From positions 3,026,501 through 3,090,500 of the forward strand of contig NZ_AP018052.1 in NCBI RefSeq assembly GCF_002356355.1: 64,000 bases of DNA. The letters are read 5' to 3'. Each line of letters starts with the position of its first letter. Position 1 is the stretch's first letter. The position numbers and the translations under genes were made by a program. Positions 55,013 to 64,000 of this stretch are shown here, in pieces. This stretch comes from Thiohalobacter thiocyanaticus (GTDB taxonomy: Bacteria > Pseudomonadota > Gammaproteobacteria > Thiohalobacterales > Thiohalobacteraceae). The notes beneath the pieces were generated by a model. That model was not told where the DNA came from. It searched no databases and saw nothing but the letters and a program-made list of their open reading frames with translations.

Positions 55013-55471
55013 ATGAACTACTGGCTGATGAAATCGGAACCCGACGTCTTCGGCATCGACCACCTGAAACAGGCGCCGAAGAAGACCGAGCACTGGGACG
55101 GCGTGCGCAACTATCAGGCGCGCAACATGATGCGGGACGAAATGAAAAAGGGCGATCAGGTCTTTTTCTATCACTCCAACTGTGACGAGCCCGGCATCGT
55201 CGGCATCATGAAGGTCGTGAAAGAGGGCTATCCCGACCACACCGCCTTCGATCCCGAGGCCAAATACCACGACCCCAAGAGCGATCCGGACAATCCCCGC
55301 TGGTTCATGGTGGACGTGCAGTACGTGCGCAAGCTCAAGCGCAACATACCGCTGTCGGAACTGAAGCAATACAAGGAACTGGAGGACATGCCCCTGGTGC
55401 GTAAGGGCAACCGGTTGTCCATCATGCCGGTGACGAAGCGGCAGTGGGATTTCATCCTCGGGCTGGAATAA
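55013..55471 (+). CDS. EVE domain protein
   Basis: A 152-residue single EVE-domain protein (PUA-like fold): NYWLMKSEPDVFGIDHL at the N-terminus, HWDGVRNYQARNMMRDEMKKGDQVFFYHSN, GIVGIMKVVKEGYPDHTAF and PRWFMVDVQYVRKLKR. EVE domains bind modified bases or small ligands; in bacteria many occur as stand-alone house-keeping genes. AGGAG precedes the ATG at 55013. The left half of a family B element begins nine bases after its stop. Confidence 0.95.
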   Translation: MNYWLMKSEPDVFGIDHLKQAPKKTEHWDGVRNYQARNMMRDEMKKGDQVFFYHSNCDEPGIVGIMKVVKEGYPDHTAFDPEAKYHDPKSDPDNPRWFMVDVQYVRKLKRNIPLSELKQYKELEDMPLVRKGNRLSIMPVTKRQWDFILGLE

Positions 55472-55479
55472 AAAGCAAA

Positions 55480-55516
55480 AGCGCCACGGACTGCACGGAA
55501 AGCACGGACAAAAACC
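55480..55516. repeat. Family B left arm, copy 7 (split element)
   Basis: AAAGCGCCACGGACTGCACGG... forms a left arm without a partner close by. The nearest right arm is at 55993-56031, on the far side of a small gene. Confidence 0.75.
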
Positions 55517-55629
55517 ATATGATCGCTGGCGAGACCATCGCTTGACCCGCTCCACGGCCTCTACTATAGGAAGGTAAAGGCATCCCGGTCGATGCCGGCG
55601 ATCGCGCCTTGAAGGCGCAGGAGGCCGTT

Positions 55630-55854
55630 ATGATGCATACCATCTATATCCATATCGATGAGGAACTGACTCCGGAACAGCTGCAGGAACTGCATGAGAC
55701 GATCGGCGGCCTGTCCTTCGTCACCGACGTCGAGGTCAACAGCCGGCTGCCGCATGACCTGCTGGTGGAATACGAACCGCAGCGCGGTATGCCGATGCCC
55801 ATCATCAACCAGCTCAACCGGATGGGCCTGCATGCGGATGTGACGTCCTGCTGA
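55630..55854 (+). CDS. Small protein of unknown function between split repeat arms
   Basis: A 74-residue soluble protein from ATG 55630, preceded by a perfect AGGAGG six bases before. It begins MHTIYIHIDEELTPEQLQELHETIGGL and shows a beta-alpha-beta-beta-alpha-beta rhythm (HTIYIHI, SFVTDVEVNS, DLLVEYE, PIINQLNRMG, ADVTSC), suggestive of a ferredoxin-like/HMA-like or ACT fold, but without the metal-binding CxxC of heavy-metal domains. No family recognised. It is enclosed by family B arms at 55480 and 55993, so it may be cargo of a composite element or simply a gene between two broken copies. Confidence 0.75.
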   Translation: MMHTIYIHIDEELTPEQLQELHETIGGLSFVTDVEVNSRLPHDLLVEYEPQRGMPMPIINQLNRMGLHADVTSC

Positions 55855-55867
55855 TCCGTCAGAGCGA

Positions 55868-56031
55868 ATACGCCACGAAATCCACCAAATCCACGAAATA
55901 TCTTATTTATGCATCGCCAGGCGCGTAGCGCCATGGCGATGCGATATTACATTTTTAGTGGATTTCGTGGGTTTCGTGGCTATACGGTATTTGTGTCCGT
56001 GCTTTCCGTGTATTCCGTGGCGCTCTTTGCT
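55868..56031. repeat. Nested repeat: CGAAATCC-type palindrome, family D hairpin and family B right arm
   Basis: CCACGAAATCCACCAAATCC and its complement (...GTGGATTTCGTGGG) at about 55872-55981 enclose a family D hairpin (about 55912-55944), then a family B right arm (55993-56031, ...TGTATTCCGTGGCGC) follows. The end lies nine bases from the ilvA stop. Confidence 0.8.
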
Positions 56032-56039
56032 CTTGAATT

Positions 56040-57554
56040 TCACCCCAGGAACAACTCATAGGCCGGGTTGCCGTCCTCCTCCCAGTAGGGATAGCCGACC
56101 TTGTCCAGGTACTCGCGGAAGCGCTTGCGGTCCTTCACCGGCACCTGGATGCCGGCCAGCACCCGGCCGTAGGCCGCGCCGTGGTTGCGGTAGTGAAACA
56201 GACTGATATTCCAGTGCTGACCGATGGCGGTGAGGAATTTCAGCAGGGCGCCGGGGCGCTCGGGGAACTCGAAGCGGTACAGGATCTCGTCCTCCAGCCC
56301 GCCGGCATGACCGCCGACCAGGTGACGGATGTGCAGCTTGGCCATCTCGTTGTCGGTCATGTCCAGCACCGGATAGCCCTCGGCCTGCAGCCGTTCGACC
56401 AACTCCCGGCGCTCCTCCTCCCCGCCGGTCATCTCCACCCCGGCGAACACGTGCGCTTCAGCGGCATCCGAATAACGATAGTTGAACTCGGTGATACTGC
56501 GCTGGCCGATGGCCTTGCAGAAGGCGCGGAAGCTGCCCGGGCGTTCGGGGATGGTCACGGCCAGCAGCGCCTCGCGACGCTCGCCCAGTTCGGCCCGCTC
56601 GGCCACGTGGCGCAGGCGGTCGAAATTGATGTTGGCCCCGCTGCTGATGGTGACCAGGTCCTGATCTGTGGTGCCATGGGTCTCCACATAACGCTTCATC
56701 CCCGCCACCGACAGGGCCCCGGCGGGCTCGACAATGGAGCGGGTGTCGTCATAGATGTCCTTGATGGCCGCGCAGATCTCGTCGGTGCTGACCAGGATGA
56801 CCTCGTCGACCAGCTTGCGGGCGATGCGGAAGGGCTCCTTGCCGACAGTACGCACAGCCGCGCCGTCAGCGAAAATGCCGACCTGCTTGAGCGTGACCCG
56901 GCGCTGGCGCTGCATGGCCGTGTACAGGCTGGGGGCATCTTCCGGTTCCACCCCGACGATGCGGATGTGCGGACGCAGGGTCTTGATGTAGGCGGCAATG
57001 CCGGCAATGAGCCCGCCGCCGCCCACCGGAACGAACACCGCGTCCGGATCGCCCGAGAACTGGCGCAGAATCTCCATGCCCACCGTACCCTGGCCGGCGA
57101 TGACCAGCGGATCATCGAAGGGGTGAACGAAGGTCAGTCCCTGCTTCTCCACCAGTTCCATGGCGTGGGCGTAGGCCTCGTCATAGCTGTCGCCGTGCAG
57201 CACGATCCTCGCGCCGAAGCTGCGCACCGCATCCACCTTGATCTGGGGCGTGGTGCGCGGCATTACGATCAGGGCCTTGATGCCGCGGTACTGCGCCCCC
57301 AGCGCCACGCCCTGGGCATGGTTGCCGGCCGAGGCCGCGATCACGCCCTTGGCGCAGGCGTCATCGTCGAGATGGGCAATGCGGTTGTAGGCCCCGCGCA
57401 GCTTGAAGGAAAACACCGGCTGCAGGTCTTCGCGTTTCATCCAGACCCGGTTGCCCAGCCGCCGGGACAGCCGCGGCGCCGGGTCGAGCGGCGTCTCGCG
57501 CGCCACGTCGTAGACGCGGGCGTTGAGAATGAGCTTGAGGGTGCGTTCCGGCAT
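56040..57554 (-). CDS. ilvA: Biosynthetic threonine deaminase IlvA
   Basis: PLP enzyme that deaminates threonine to 2-oxobutanoate for isoleucine synthesis. The 504-residue protein has the PLP lysine (K51) in FSFKLRGAYN, VIAASAGNHAQGVALGA, VPVGGGGLIAGIA (phosphate loop) and two C-terminal ACT-like regulatory modules (ALLAVTIPERPGSFRAFC and ILYRFEFPERPGALLKFL), so it is the allosteric, isoleucine-inhibited form. ATG 57554 is used; the frame upstream runs through a repeat arm. It is divergent from rpiA. Confidence 0.96.
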   Translation of the reverse strand: MPERTLKLILNARVYDVARETPLDPAPRLSRRLGNRVWMKREDLQPVFSFKLRGAYNRIAHLDDDACAKGVIAASAGNHAQGVALGAQYRGIKALIVMPRTTPQIKVDAVRSFGARIVLHGDSYDEAYAHAMELVEKQGLTFVHPFDDPLVIAGQGTVGMEILRQFSGDPDAVFVPVGGGGLIAGIAAYIKTLRPHIRIVGVEPEDAPSLYTAMQRQRRVTLKQVGIFADGAAVRTVGKEPFRIARKLVDEVILVSTDEICAAIKDIYDDTRSIVEPAGALSVAGMKRYVETHGTTDQDLVTISSGANINFDRLRHVAERAELGERREALLAVTIPERPGSFRAFCKAIGQRSITEFNYRYSDAAEAHVFAGVEMTGGEEERRELVERLQAEGYPVLDMTDNEMAKLHIRHLVGGHAGGLEDEILYRFEFPERPGALLKFLTAIGQHWNISLFHYRNHGAAYGRVLAGIQVPVKDRKRFREYLDKVGYPYWEEDGNPAYELFLG

Positions 57555-57612
57555 GGCGCTACGATAGCAGATCAGGCGACAAGTGCGCCACGGGAGTGGA
57601 TAAAAGACAGGG

Positions 57613-57853
57613 ATAGCCACGGAAGACACGGAAAGCACGGACGCGAAGAAATCTGGCAGACCGGGTCAGCCGCAGCATAACCCGACAGGGTCCACGGAGA
57701 ACGTCAAATTACGCCCCGCGGGCTAAGCCGACCTACGACTCTTCCGTCATCCCGGCGTATGCCGGGATGACGAGGAACGGGTTGATCATTCAGGGAAGCT
57801 TATGCATCAGTCACTTCTTCCGTGCTTTCCGTGTATTCCGTGGCGCTCTTGAT
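57613..57853. repeat. Family B nested element, copy 8, with families A and C inside
   Basis: Outer arms ATAGCCACGGAAGACACGG... and ...GTGTATTCCGTGGCGCTCTT enclose a degenerate family A element (57656-57736) and a perfect family C hairpin (57745-57772). It lies in the 363-base divergent gap between ilvA and rpiA, the clearest case of an element between two 5' ends. No gene is seen in the gap. Confidence 0.85.
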
Positions 57854-57917
57854 TTTGACTTTTTTTTCAATCCCATGGCGGGTTAAGATTGGGGGATTGC
57901 CATATCAGGAGCGGGAC

Positions 57918-58580
57918 ATGAACCAGGACGAACTCAAACAAAAGGTCGCCGAGGCCGCCATCGAATACGTGGTGCCCGGCACGGTCATCGGCATCGGCAC
58001 CGGCTCGACCGCCAACCTGTTCATCGACGAACTGGCGAAGATCAAGGGTAAAATCGAGGGGACAGTGGCCAGTTCCGTGGCCAGCGCCGAGCGCCTCAAG
58101 GGCCACGGTATCCCGGTCTACGAGTTGAACGACGTGGACGAGGTGTCGGTCTATATCGACGGCGCCGACGAGGCCACCAAACACCTGCACCTGATCAAGG
58201 GCGGCGGCGGCGCACTCACCCGGGAGAAGATCGTCGCCGCGGTGGCGAAGAAGTTCGTCTGTATCGCCGACGGCTCCAAGCTGGTCGACGTGCTCGGCAA
58301 CTTCCCGCTGCCGGTCGAGGTCATCCCCATGGCCCGCAGCTATATCGCCCGCGAATTGACCAAGCTGGGCGGCCGCCCGGAGTTGCGCGCCGGCTTCACC
58401 ACCGACAACGGCAACGTCATCCTGGACGTGCACGGCCTGCAGATCATGGAACCGACCAAGCTGGAGGCGCAGATCAACAACCTCGCCGGGGTAGTCACGG
58501 TCGGCATCTTCGCCCTGCGCCCGGCGGACGTGCTGCTGCTGGGTACGGCGGAAGGGGTGCAGACGCTCGGCGGCAAGTGA
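57918..58580 (+). CDS. rpiA: Ribose-5-phosphate isomerase A
   Basis: Interconverts ribose-5-phosphate and ribulose-5-phosphate. The 220-residue protein has [49 protein letters not shown] (catalytic Asp/Glu/Lys block) and [16 protein letters not shown] 57918 is supported by AGGAG six bases upstream; a longer frame reading through the repeat arm (57822) is rejected. A family B element begins one base after the stop. Confidence 0.97.
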   Translation: MNQDELKQKVAEAAIEYVVPGTVIGIGTGSTANLFIDELAKIKGKIEGTVASSVASAERLKGHGIPVYELNDVDEVSVYIDGADEATKHLHLIKGGGGALTREKIVAAVAKKFVCIADGSKLVDVLGNFPLPVEVIPMARSYIARELTKLGGRPELRAGFTTDNGNVILDVHGLQIMEPTKLEAQINNLAGVVTVGIFALRPADVLLLGTAEGVQTLGGK

Positions 58581-58581
58581 A

Positions 58582-58829
58582 GATCAAGATCAAGGTCAAG
58601 GTCAAGAGCGCCACGGAAAACACGGAAAGCACGGACAGAGCCAATGCAACGTCTCGGGCTGGTGTTAAGATCCGCCGTCATCCCCGCGCAGGCGGGGATC
58701 CAGTGACCACGGCGGTATGTGGATCCCCGCCTGCGCGGGGATGACGGACTTAAGGCCAGACGAAGCCGCTTCGGCTCTCTCTCCAATAATAATTTCCGTG
58801 CTTTCCGTGTAGTCCGTGGCGCTCTTGAA
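58582..58829. repeat. Family B nested element, copy 9, with family C inside and an expanded terminus
   Basis: The left end carries a hexamer expansion (GATCAAGATCAAGGTCAAGG) before GAGCGCCACGG. The arms enclose a complete family C palindrome (58674-58748). The element fills the whole space between the convergent stops of rpiA and the FAD/Fe-S gene. Confidence 0.9.
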
Positions 58830-61800
58830 CTACAGCAGCACCCGCTCCACCCCGCCTTCCTTCACCCGGTCGATGAAACGCTTCTGCCAGCCGTCGCCCA
58901 GCATGCGGTTGGCCAGTTCCATGACGATGTAGTCCGTCTCGATGCCGGTGTCGTCGGCGTAGCGCGACAGGCCCTGCTGACAGGCGGGGCAGGAGGTGAG
59001 CATCTTGACGTTGCCGTTGCGCACCTGTTTCTCGCCGGTGAGCTGCTCGATGCCCTTCTCGATCTCCTCCTGCTTGCGGAAGCGCACCTGGGTGGCGATA
59101 TCCGGACGCGACACGGCGAAGGTGCCGGCCTCCCCGCAGCAGCGATCGGAAAGCTGCACCGACTGACCCAGTAGCTTCTCCGCCACCTGGGTGGGCTGGT
59201 GCTTCTTCATCGGGGTGTGGCAGGGGTCGTGGTACAGGTACTGCACGCCCTCCACGCCTTCCGTCGAGATGCCCTTCTCCATCAGGTACTCATGGATATC
59301 CAGCAGCCGGCAGCCGGGGAAGATCCGGTCGAACTGATACTCCATCAGCTGATCCATGCAGGTACCGCAGGAGACCACCACCGTCTTGATGTCCATATAG
59401 TTCAGGGTGTTGGCCACACGGTGGAACAGCACCCGGTTGTCGGTGGTGATCTTCCGTCCCTTCTCGGTCTGGCCGCCGGCCTTCTGCGGGTAGCCGCAGC
59501 ACAGGTAGCCGGGCGGCAGCACCGTCTGGGCGCCGACCTCATACAGCATGGCGAGCGTGGCCATGCCGATCTGGCTGAACAGGCGCTCCGAGCCGCAGCC
59601 GGGGAAATAGAACACCGCATCGGAATCGTCGTCGACCTTGCCCGGGTCGCGCAGGATGGGCACCAGCTTGTCGTCCTCCAGCCCGAGCTGGGCGCGCATG
59701 GTCTCGTGCGGGATATCGTCGGGCATCGGCTTGCGGATGAAGTTGATCACCTGCTCGGTCACCGTCATCGGCTTGGAGGTCGCCGCCGGCGGCGCCTTCT
59801 TCTGCATCAGCGGCAGGCGCTTCGCCAGCTGGTAGGCCCAGCGCTGCCCCCTGTAGCCCCATTCGATCATCAGCTTGCGGATCAGCTTGATGGTGCGCGG
59901 GTCGGTGACGTTGAGATAGGTCATGGCCGCGAAGGTGGCCGGGCTGAAACGCTTCTGGCCACGGTCACGCAGGATGCTGCGCATGGTGATGCTGACATCG
60001 CCGAAGTCGATGTCCACCGGGCAGGGATTGAGGCACCTGTGGCAGATGGTGCAGTGGTCGGCGACGTCGTTCATCTCGTCGAAGTGCTGCACCGACAGGC
60101 CGCGCCGGGTCTGCTCCTCGTACAGGAAGGCCTCGATGATCAGCCCGGTACCCAGGATCTTGTTGCGCGGCGAGTACAGCAGGTTGGCGCGCGGCACATG
60201 GGTGGTGCACACCGGCTTGCACTTGCCGCAGCGCAGGCAGTTGCTGATGGAATCGTTGAGCGTGCCCAGCTCGCTTTCCTCCAGTAGCAGCGCCTCCTGC
60301 TGCACCAGACGCAACGAGGGGGTGTAGGCGTTGGCCAGGCCCGAGCCGGCCAGCAGCTTGCCGGTGTTGAAGCGGCCCTCGGGGTCGACCTTCTGTTTGT
60401 AGCTCGCGAAGGCCTCGATGGCCTCCGGCTCCAGGTACTGGATCTTGGTCAGGCCGATGCCGTGTTCGCCCGAGATCACGCCATTGAGGGCGCGCGCCAG
60501 CTGCATCACCCGGTCGACGATCTGGTCGGCCTCGCGCAGCATCTGGTAGTCGTTGGAGTTGACCGGGATATTGGTGTGCACATTGCCGTCGCCGGCATGC
60601 ATGTGGGTGGCGACGAACAGACGGCTGGAACGGATGTCGCTGTGAATCGCGTCCAGCCGGCGCATGAGCGCATCCCATTCGCGGCCGGCGAAGATCTCGC
60701 GCAGCGGCGCGGCCACCTCGTTGCGGTAGGAGATGCGCAGGTCGCGGCGCAGCAGCAGGTTCAGCAGCGCATCCGTGGACTGGCGCGCGGCGCGGGCGGG
60801 CTCGTCCAGCAGCGCATCCTGCTCCTGGGCGGAGTCATCCATGTGATCCAGGATGGCCAGCCAGCGGCTGCGCACCGTCTGCAGGTGCTCGCGGGCGGCG
60901 GCCTTCTTGTCGGCCTCGATCTGGCGGTTCTCCTCGCTGTCCTCGAAATCGGGATCGTTGCGCAGTTCCTCCAGCTCGCCGGCGAGGTATTCCAGCACCG
61001 CGTCGATCATGCGCAGCTTGTTGCGTGTGGAGTACTCGATGTTGATGCGCTCGATGCCCTCCTGGTACTCGGCCAGGCGCTCCAGCGGGATGACCACATC
61101 CTCGTTGATCTTGAAGGCATTGGTGTGGGCGGCGATGGCGGCGGTGCGGCTGCGGTCGAGCCAGAAGCGGCGCCGCGCCTCCGGGCTGGTGGCGATGAAG
61201 CCTTCGGCGCCGCGGGCATTGGCCATGCGCACCACCTGCGAGGCGGCCTCGGCCACCCGGTCCTCGTCATCGCCGGAGACATCCACCAGCAGCACCATCT
61301 TGGGCAGCTCGCGGCGCGGCGCCTTGGTGCTGTAGTTGACCGCCTTCACATAGCGCTCGTCCAGGTGCTCCAGACCGGACAGGGTCACCTCCGCATGGGC
61401 ATCCAGATAGTCCTTGGTCTCGACGATGGCGGGCACCGCCTTATGCAGGTCGCTGCCGAAGAACTCCAGGCACAGGGTGCGGGTGTGCGCCGGCATCCGG
61501 TGCAGCACGAAGCGCGCCGAGGTGATGATGCCGTCGCAGCCTTCCTTCTGCACCCCGGGCAGGCCGCCGAGGAACTTGTCGGTTACGTCCTTGCCGAGGC
61601 CTTCCTTGCGCAGACTGCGGCCCGGCATCTCCAGCAGTTCGGGCTCGGCGATCTCGGTTCTGCCGTCCGGGCCGAAACGGCGGATGCGGAAGCTCACCGT
61701 CTCCTGATCGTGGATCTTGCCCAGGTTGTGGTTGAGCCGCTCGACCTCCATCCAGTTGGCATCCGGCGTGACCATGCGCCAGGACACCAGGTTGTCCAGC

Positions 61801-62681
61801 GTGGTGCCCCACATGACCGCCTTCTTGCCGCCGGCGTTCATGGCGACATTGCCGCCGATGGTGGAGGCGTCCTGCGAGGTGGGGTCGACCGCGAACACGA
61901 AGCCGGCCGCCTCGGCCGCCTCGGCCACGCGGCGGGTGACCACGCCGGCGCCGGTACGGATGGTGGCGACCTTGCCGTCCACGCCCTCCAGTTCCATCTG
62001 CTCGACCGGGCCGAGCGCTTCGAGCTTCTCCAGATTGATCACGACGGACTCGTCCACCAGCGGCACGGCGCTGCCGGTGTAGCCGGTGCCGCCGCCGCGC
62101 GGGATGATGGCCAGGCCCAGCTCCAGGCAGGCCTGGATGATGGGGCCGACCTCCTCCTCGGTGTCCGGGTTGACCACCACGAACGGCATCTCCACACGCC
62201 AGTCGGTGGCGTCGGTGGCGTGCGAGACGCGGGCCAGACCACCGAAATCGATGTTGTCCTTGCGGGTGATGCGCCCCAGCCGGCGGCGGATGCGCTTGCG
62301 CAACTCGCGGGTCCGAGGGAACCAGGCCTCGAACCGGCGCACCGCCTCACGCGCCGCGCCGGCCAGGCGCAGAGCCTTGTCGTTGCCGTCGGCGCGCGCC
62401 TCGATCTGGTCCAGGCGGTGATGCAGGGCATGGGTCAGCGAGCCCCAGCGCCGGCGGTTATCCAGCAGATCGTCCTGGATATAGGGGTTGCGATAGATCA
62501 CCCACATGTCGCCCAGCACCTCGAACAGCATGCGCGCCGAGCGGCCGGTCTGGCGCTCGCCCCGCAACTCGTTCAGCACCTCCCACATCTCCACGCCGAG
62601 AAAGCGGATGACGATTTCGCGGTCGGAGAAGGAGGTGTAGTTGTAGGGGATCTCGCGGATGCGAGCGGGTGTACTGGTCAT
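58830..62681 (-). CDS. Large FAD-linked and Fe-S oxidoreductase (DUF3683/GlcD-CCG fusion)
   Basis: A 1283-residue, probably membrane-associated dehydrogenase. Order: an N-terminal DUF3683-type region (residues 1-150), a PCMH-type FAD domain ([20 protein letters not shown] near 193-212, [20 protein letters not shown]), a FAD-oxidase C-terminal domain ([29 protein letters not shown]), two 4Fe-4S motifs ([11 protein letters not shown] and [11 protein letters not shown]) and two CCG cysteine-rich domains ([11 protein letters not shown]...CCGYPQ and CGTCMDQL...CCGEAGTF). The layout resembles D-lactate or glycolate dehydrogenases fused into one chain; substrate unknown, electrons probably go to quinone. 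It stands alone, with a repeat on each side. Confidence 0.92.
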   Translation of the reverse strand: MTSTPARIREIPYNYTSFSDREIVIRFLGVEMWEVLNELRGERQTGRSARMLFEVLGDMWVIYRNPYIQDDLLDNRRRWGSLTHALHHRLDQIEARADGNDKALRLAGAAREAVRRFEAWFPRTRELRKRIRRRLGRITRKDNIDFGGLARVSHATDATDWRVEMPFVVVNPDTEEEVGPIIQACLELGLAIIPRGGGTGYTGSAVPLVDESVVINLEKLEALGPVEQMELEGVDGKVATIRTGAGVVTRRVAEAAEAAGFVFAVDPTSQDASTIGGNVAMNAGGKKAVMWGTTLDNLVSWRMVTPDANWMEVERLNHNLGKIHDQETVSFRIRRFGPDGRTEIAEPELLEMPGRSLRKEGLGKDVTDKFLGGLPGVQKEGCDGIITSARFVLHRMPAHTRTLCLEFFGSDLHKAVPAIVETKDYLDAHAEVTLSGLEHLDERYVKAVNYSTKAPRRELPKMVLLVDVSGDDEDRVAEAASQVVRMANARGAEGFIATSPEARRRFWLDRSRTAAIAAHTNAFKINEDVVIPLERLAEYQEGIERINIEYSTRNKLRMIDAVLEYLAGELEELRNDPDFEDSEENRQIEADKKAAAREHLQTVRSRWLAILDHMDDSAQEQDALLDEPARAARQSTDALLNLLLRRDLRISYRNEVAAPLREIFAGREWDALMRRLDAIHSDIRSSRLFVATHMHAGDGNVHTNIPVNSNDYQMLREADQIVDRVMQLARALNGVISGEHGIGLTKIQYLEPEAIEAFASYKQKVDPEGRFNTGKLLAGSGLANAYTPSLRLVQQEALLLEESELGTLNDSISNCLRCGKCKPVCTTHVPRANLLYSPRNKILGTGLIIEAFLYEEQTRRGLSVQHFDEMNDVADHCTICHRCLNPCPVDIDFGDVSITMRSILRDRGQKRFSPATFAAMTYLNVTDPRTIKLIRKLMIEWGYRGQRWAYQLAKRLPLMQKKAPPAATSKPMTVTEQVINFIRKPMPDDIPHETMRAQLGLEDDKLVPILRDPGKVDDDSDAVFYFPGCGSERLFSQIGMATLAMLYEVGAQTVLPPGYLCCGYPQKAGGQTEKGRKITTDNRVLFHRVANTLNYMDIKTVVVSCGTCMDQLMEYQFDRIFPGCRLLDIHEYLMEKGISTEGVEGVQYLYHDPCHTPMKKHQPTQVAEKLLGQSVQLSDRCCGEAGTFAVSRPDIATQVRFRKQEEIEKGIEQLTGEKQVRNGNVKMLTSCPACQQGLSRYADDTGIETDYIVMELANRMLGDGWQKRFIDRVKEGGVERVLL

Positions 62682-62779
62682 GGGTAATCCGGGGAAATCT
62701 CGAGTATTGCGTAGATTAGAGGACGCTTATTGTAGCAAAGAGGCGGGGCGGGTTTCAGGTGGGGTGGTTAAAACCCTTG

Positions 62780-62924
62780 AATGCGCCACGGAATACACGG
62801 AAGGCACGGAATACTCCATGTATTTCAGCATAGTAGGTCGGGTTAGCGCAGCGTAACCCGACATCATCGGCGGCGGCATCCGGCTCCGATGTCGGGTTAC
62901 GCCCTTCGGGCTAACCCGACCTAC
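62780..62924. repeat. Family B left arm (copy 10) followed by a family A element
   Basis: AATGCGCCACGGAATACACGG at 62780 is a left arm with no right partner. A full family A element follows at 62833-62924 (GTAGGTCGGGTTAG...CCGACCTAC). The 344-base gap from 62682 to 63025 holds only these repeats and the porin terminator. Confidence 0.85.
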
Positions 62925-62968
62925 AGAACTTCGGCCTGGGGATGCAGGGTTTTACGAATTCAAGGCAC

Positions 62969-62995
62969 AAAAAAAACGGGGCCCGAAGGCCCCGT
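62969..62995 (-). terminator. Rho-independent terminator of the porin gene
   Basis: An 8-bp GC stem (62976-62983 with 62988-62995) with a CGAA/TTCG tetraloop, followed on the minus strand by eight U residues (62969-62976). It lies 30 bases after the porin stop. Confidence 0.95.
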
Positions 62996-63025
62996 CAAGC
63001 TCTTGCATACCGGCTTGCGCCGTTA

Positions 63026-64000
63026 TTAGAACTTGTGCTTCACACCCAGCGAGAACTTGTCCTGCTCACCACCGGCATCGGCGTCGATGTTGTTGTAGCC
63101 AACATAGACCATGGTGCGCTTGCTCATGCTGTGGGTGGCAGCCAGGGTCCAGCTGTCATAGCCGGTGTCGACAGCGGTGCTGTCGTCGTCGCCCTGACCG
63201 TAAGCAGCGTACAGCATGTTGTTGCCCATGGTGAAGGTGCCGCCCAGGTGCCAGACGTCGGCGCCGTCGATGTTGTTCGGCTTGACTTCCGGGTTGGACA
63301 GCAGACCGTCGTCGCCTTCGTACTGACCGAAGACCTTGAAGCTGCCCATGGCGTAGGAACCGCCCACCTTCCAGGCACTGTCTTCGTTGCCATGGTCGTT
63401 GGTGATGTAGGAGGCATAGGCCAGGATCGGGCCGTTGTTGTACAGGCCGGTCAGGGCGTAGGTGTCGTCGCCGTCGTCGGCATCGACATCGTTGGAGTCG
63501 AAGCTGTAGTCGACGATGGCTTGGAAGCCGCCCATGCTCGGGCTGTCCCAACGAACGTGGTTTTCCATACGGCCGCGGCCGTTCTCGCCCACGCCGGTGT
63601 GGCCGCTGGACTGCAGACCGTGGTCACGCGCCTGCAGGCTGGTGCGGTACAGCGGGTCGATCATGGCGCCGGTGCTCTTGTAGCCGGTGCTGATGGTGCC
63701 GAAGCGGATCTTGCCGAAGCCGCCGTCCAGACCCAGCCACTGGTCACGATCGGTGATGGCGTTGTTGGCGCTGTTGCCGGCACCACCCGAGGGGTTGCGC
63801 TCAGTCATGTCGAACTGGAAGTCCAGCTTGAAGATAGCCTTCAGACCGTTGCCCAGATCCTCGGAGCCCTTGACGCCGACGGAGCAGGTGGTGCAGTTCA
63901 TGTTGATGTCATCGGTACCGCCGGAAATATCGGTGTAGTCCAGGCTGGTGTCCAGGTGACCGAACAGGGTGACGTCAGCGTTGGCGGCCACGCTCATGGA
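63026..64000 (-). CDS. Gram-negative porin (5' end cut by the window)
   Basis: At least 324 codons of a 16-stranded general porin. The visible start SMSVAANADVTLFGHLDTSLDYTD shows the end of a signal peptide (cleavage after ANA) and the first barrel strand, so the true start lies beyond 64000. Typical features are KGSEDLGNGLKAIFKLDFQFD, the GFGKIRFGTISTGYKS eyelet-like loop, alternating hydrophobic strands and a C-terminal phenylalanine (GVKHKF) needed for BAM-dependent assembly. Codon use is more biased than that of its neighbours (uniform third-position choice), consistent with high expression. A strong terminator follows. Confidence 0.93.
   Translation of the reverse strand, partial: SMSVAANADVTLFGHLDTSLDYTDISGGTDDINMNCTTCSVGVKGSEDLGNGLKAIFKLDFQFDMTERNPSGGAGNSANNAITDRDQWLGLDGGFGKIRFGTISTGYKSTGAMIDPLYRTSLQARDHGLQSSGHTGVGENGRGRMENHVRWDSPSMGGFQAIVDYSFDSNDVDADDGDDTYALTGLYNNGPILAYASYITNDHGNEDSAWKVGGSYAMGSFKVFGQYEGDDGLLSNPEVKPNNIDGADVWHLGGTFTMGNNMLYAAYGQGDDDSTAVDTGYDSWTLAATHSMSKRTMVYVGYNNIDADAGGEQDKFSLGVKHKF

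Noticed and set aside
57822-57917. Possible longer N-termini for rpiA and ilvA that read through the repeat arms (LSVYSVALL-like peptides)
   Set aside because: The same peptide appears wherever a family B arm is translated in that frame. The proper starts have ribosome binding sites or match the family length.
60462-62687. Very long plus-strand open frame (over 700 codons) opposite the FAD/Fe-S gene
   Set aside because: High GC removes stop codons on the antisense strand. The minus-strand protein has clear catalytic motifs, the plus-strand one has none. The same applies to 3635-5494, 9283-10941, 20879-22924 and 47326-49692.

Overview
The window is a GC-rich (about 65%), gene-dense stretch of chromosome from a gammaproteobacterium. 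Blocks of conserved gene order support this: ybeD-lipB-lipA; lptD-surA-pdxA-rsmA...apaG...apaH...folA; thyA-lgt; and ygfB-pepP-ubiH-ubiI...gcv on one strand, divergent from zapB-zapA-6S RNA-fau. The two-gene form of glycine decarboxylase P protein, the AmgK/MurU cell-wall salvage pair and the base composition suggest a Chromatiales- or pseudomonad-like lineage outside the enterics, but the exact order cannot be read from the sequence. No rRNA, tRNA, transposase, prophage or CRISPR array was seen.

Layout. 0-3.4 kb: end of an exported protein, lipoate synthesis (ybeD, lipB, lipA) and two PilZ-domain proteins. 3.5-8.8 kb (minus): amgK, murU, a GCS2-type carboxylate-amine ligase, an AstE/AspA-like M14 deacylase and a GT-B glycosyltransferase in a tight run. 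8.9-13.3 kb (minus): adaptor and RND efflux pump. 13.3-24.4 kb: LPS/outer-membrane assembly (lptD, surA), pdxA, rsmA, small membrane proteins, a universal stress protein, pgl-glk, apaG, apaH and a charged exported protein. 24.6-28.1 kb (minus): folA, thyA, lgt, rlmI. 28.3-32.4 kb (minus): GT2-VTT-GT39-MFS operon, probably a lipid-linked sugar pathway. 32.5-36.8 kb: YyaL/DUF255, YjdM, and a TusA-TetR-hypothetical operon with a clear palindromic operator. 36.8-40.5 kb (minus): a MASE3-PAS-GGDEF-EAL protein and a PfkB kinase. 40.8-47.1 kb (minus): glycine cleavage genes behind a tandem glycine riboswitch, with tpx between the P subunits and dgkA at the end. 47.2-53 kb (minus): kelch-like protein, ubiI, ubiH, pepP, ygfB. 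53.1-58.6 kb: zapB, zapA, 6S RNA, fau, EVE protein, a small unknown protein, ilvA (minus), rpiA. 58.8-64 kb (minus): a 1283-residue FAD/Fe-S oxidoreductase and a porin cut by the window edge.

The unexpected content is in the intergenic DNA. At least seven families of palindromic elements (called A to G here) fill most gaps. Family A is REPIN-like: two hairpins whose outer ends read GTAGG...CCTAC. Family B has about 30-bp outer arms (GCGCCACGGAATACACGG type) and nearly every copy encloses an unrelated inner palindrome, giving nested elements. Elements sit directly behind genes, and in eight genes the stop codon itself lies inside an element. LipA/LipB (0.7-2.4 kb) and GcvH (45 kb) are functionally linked, because GcvH carries the lipoyl group. 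The PilZ proteins and the GGDEF-EAL protein belong to cyclic-di-GMP signalling.
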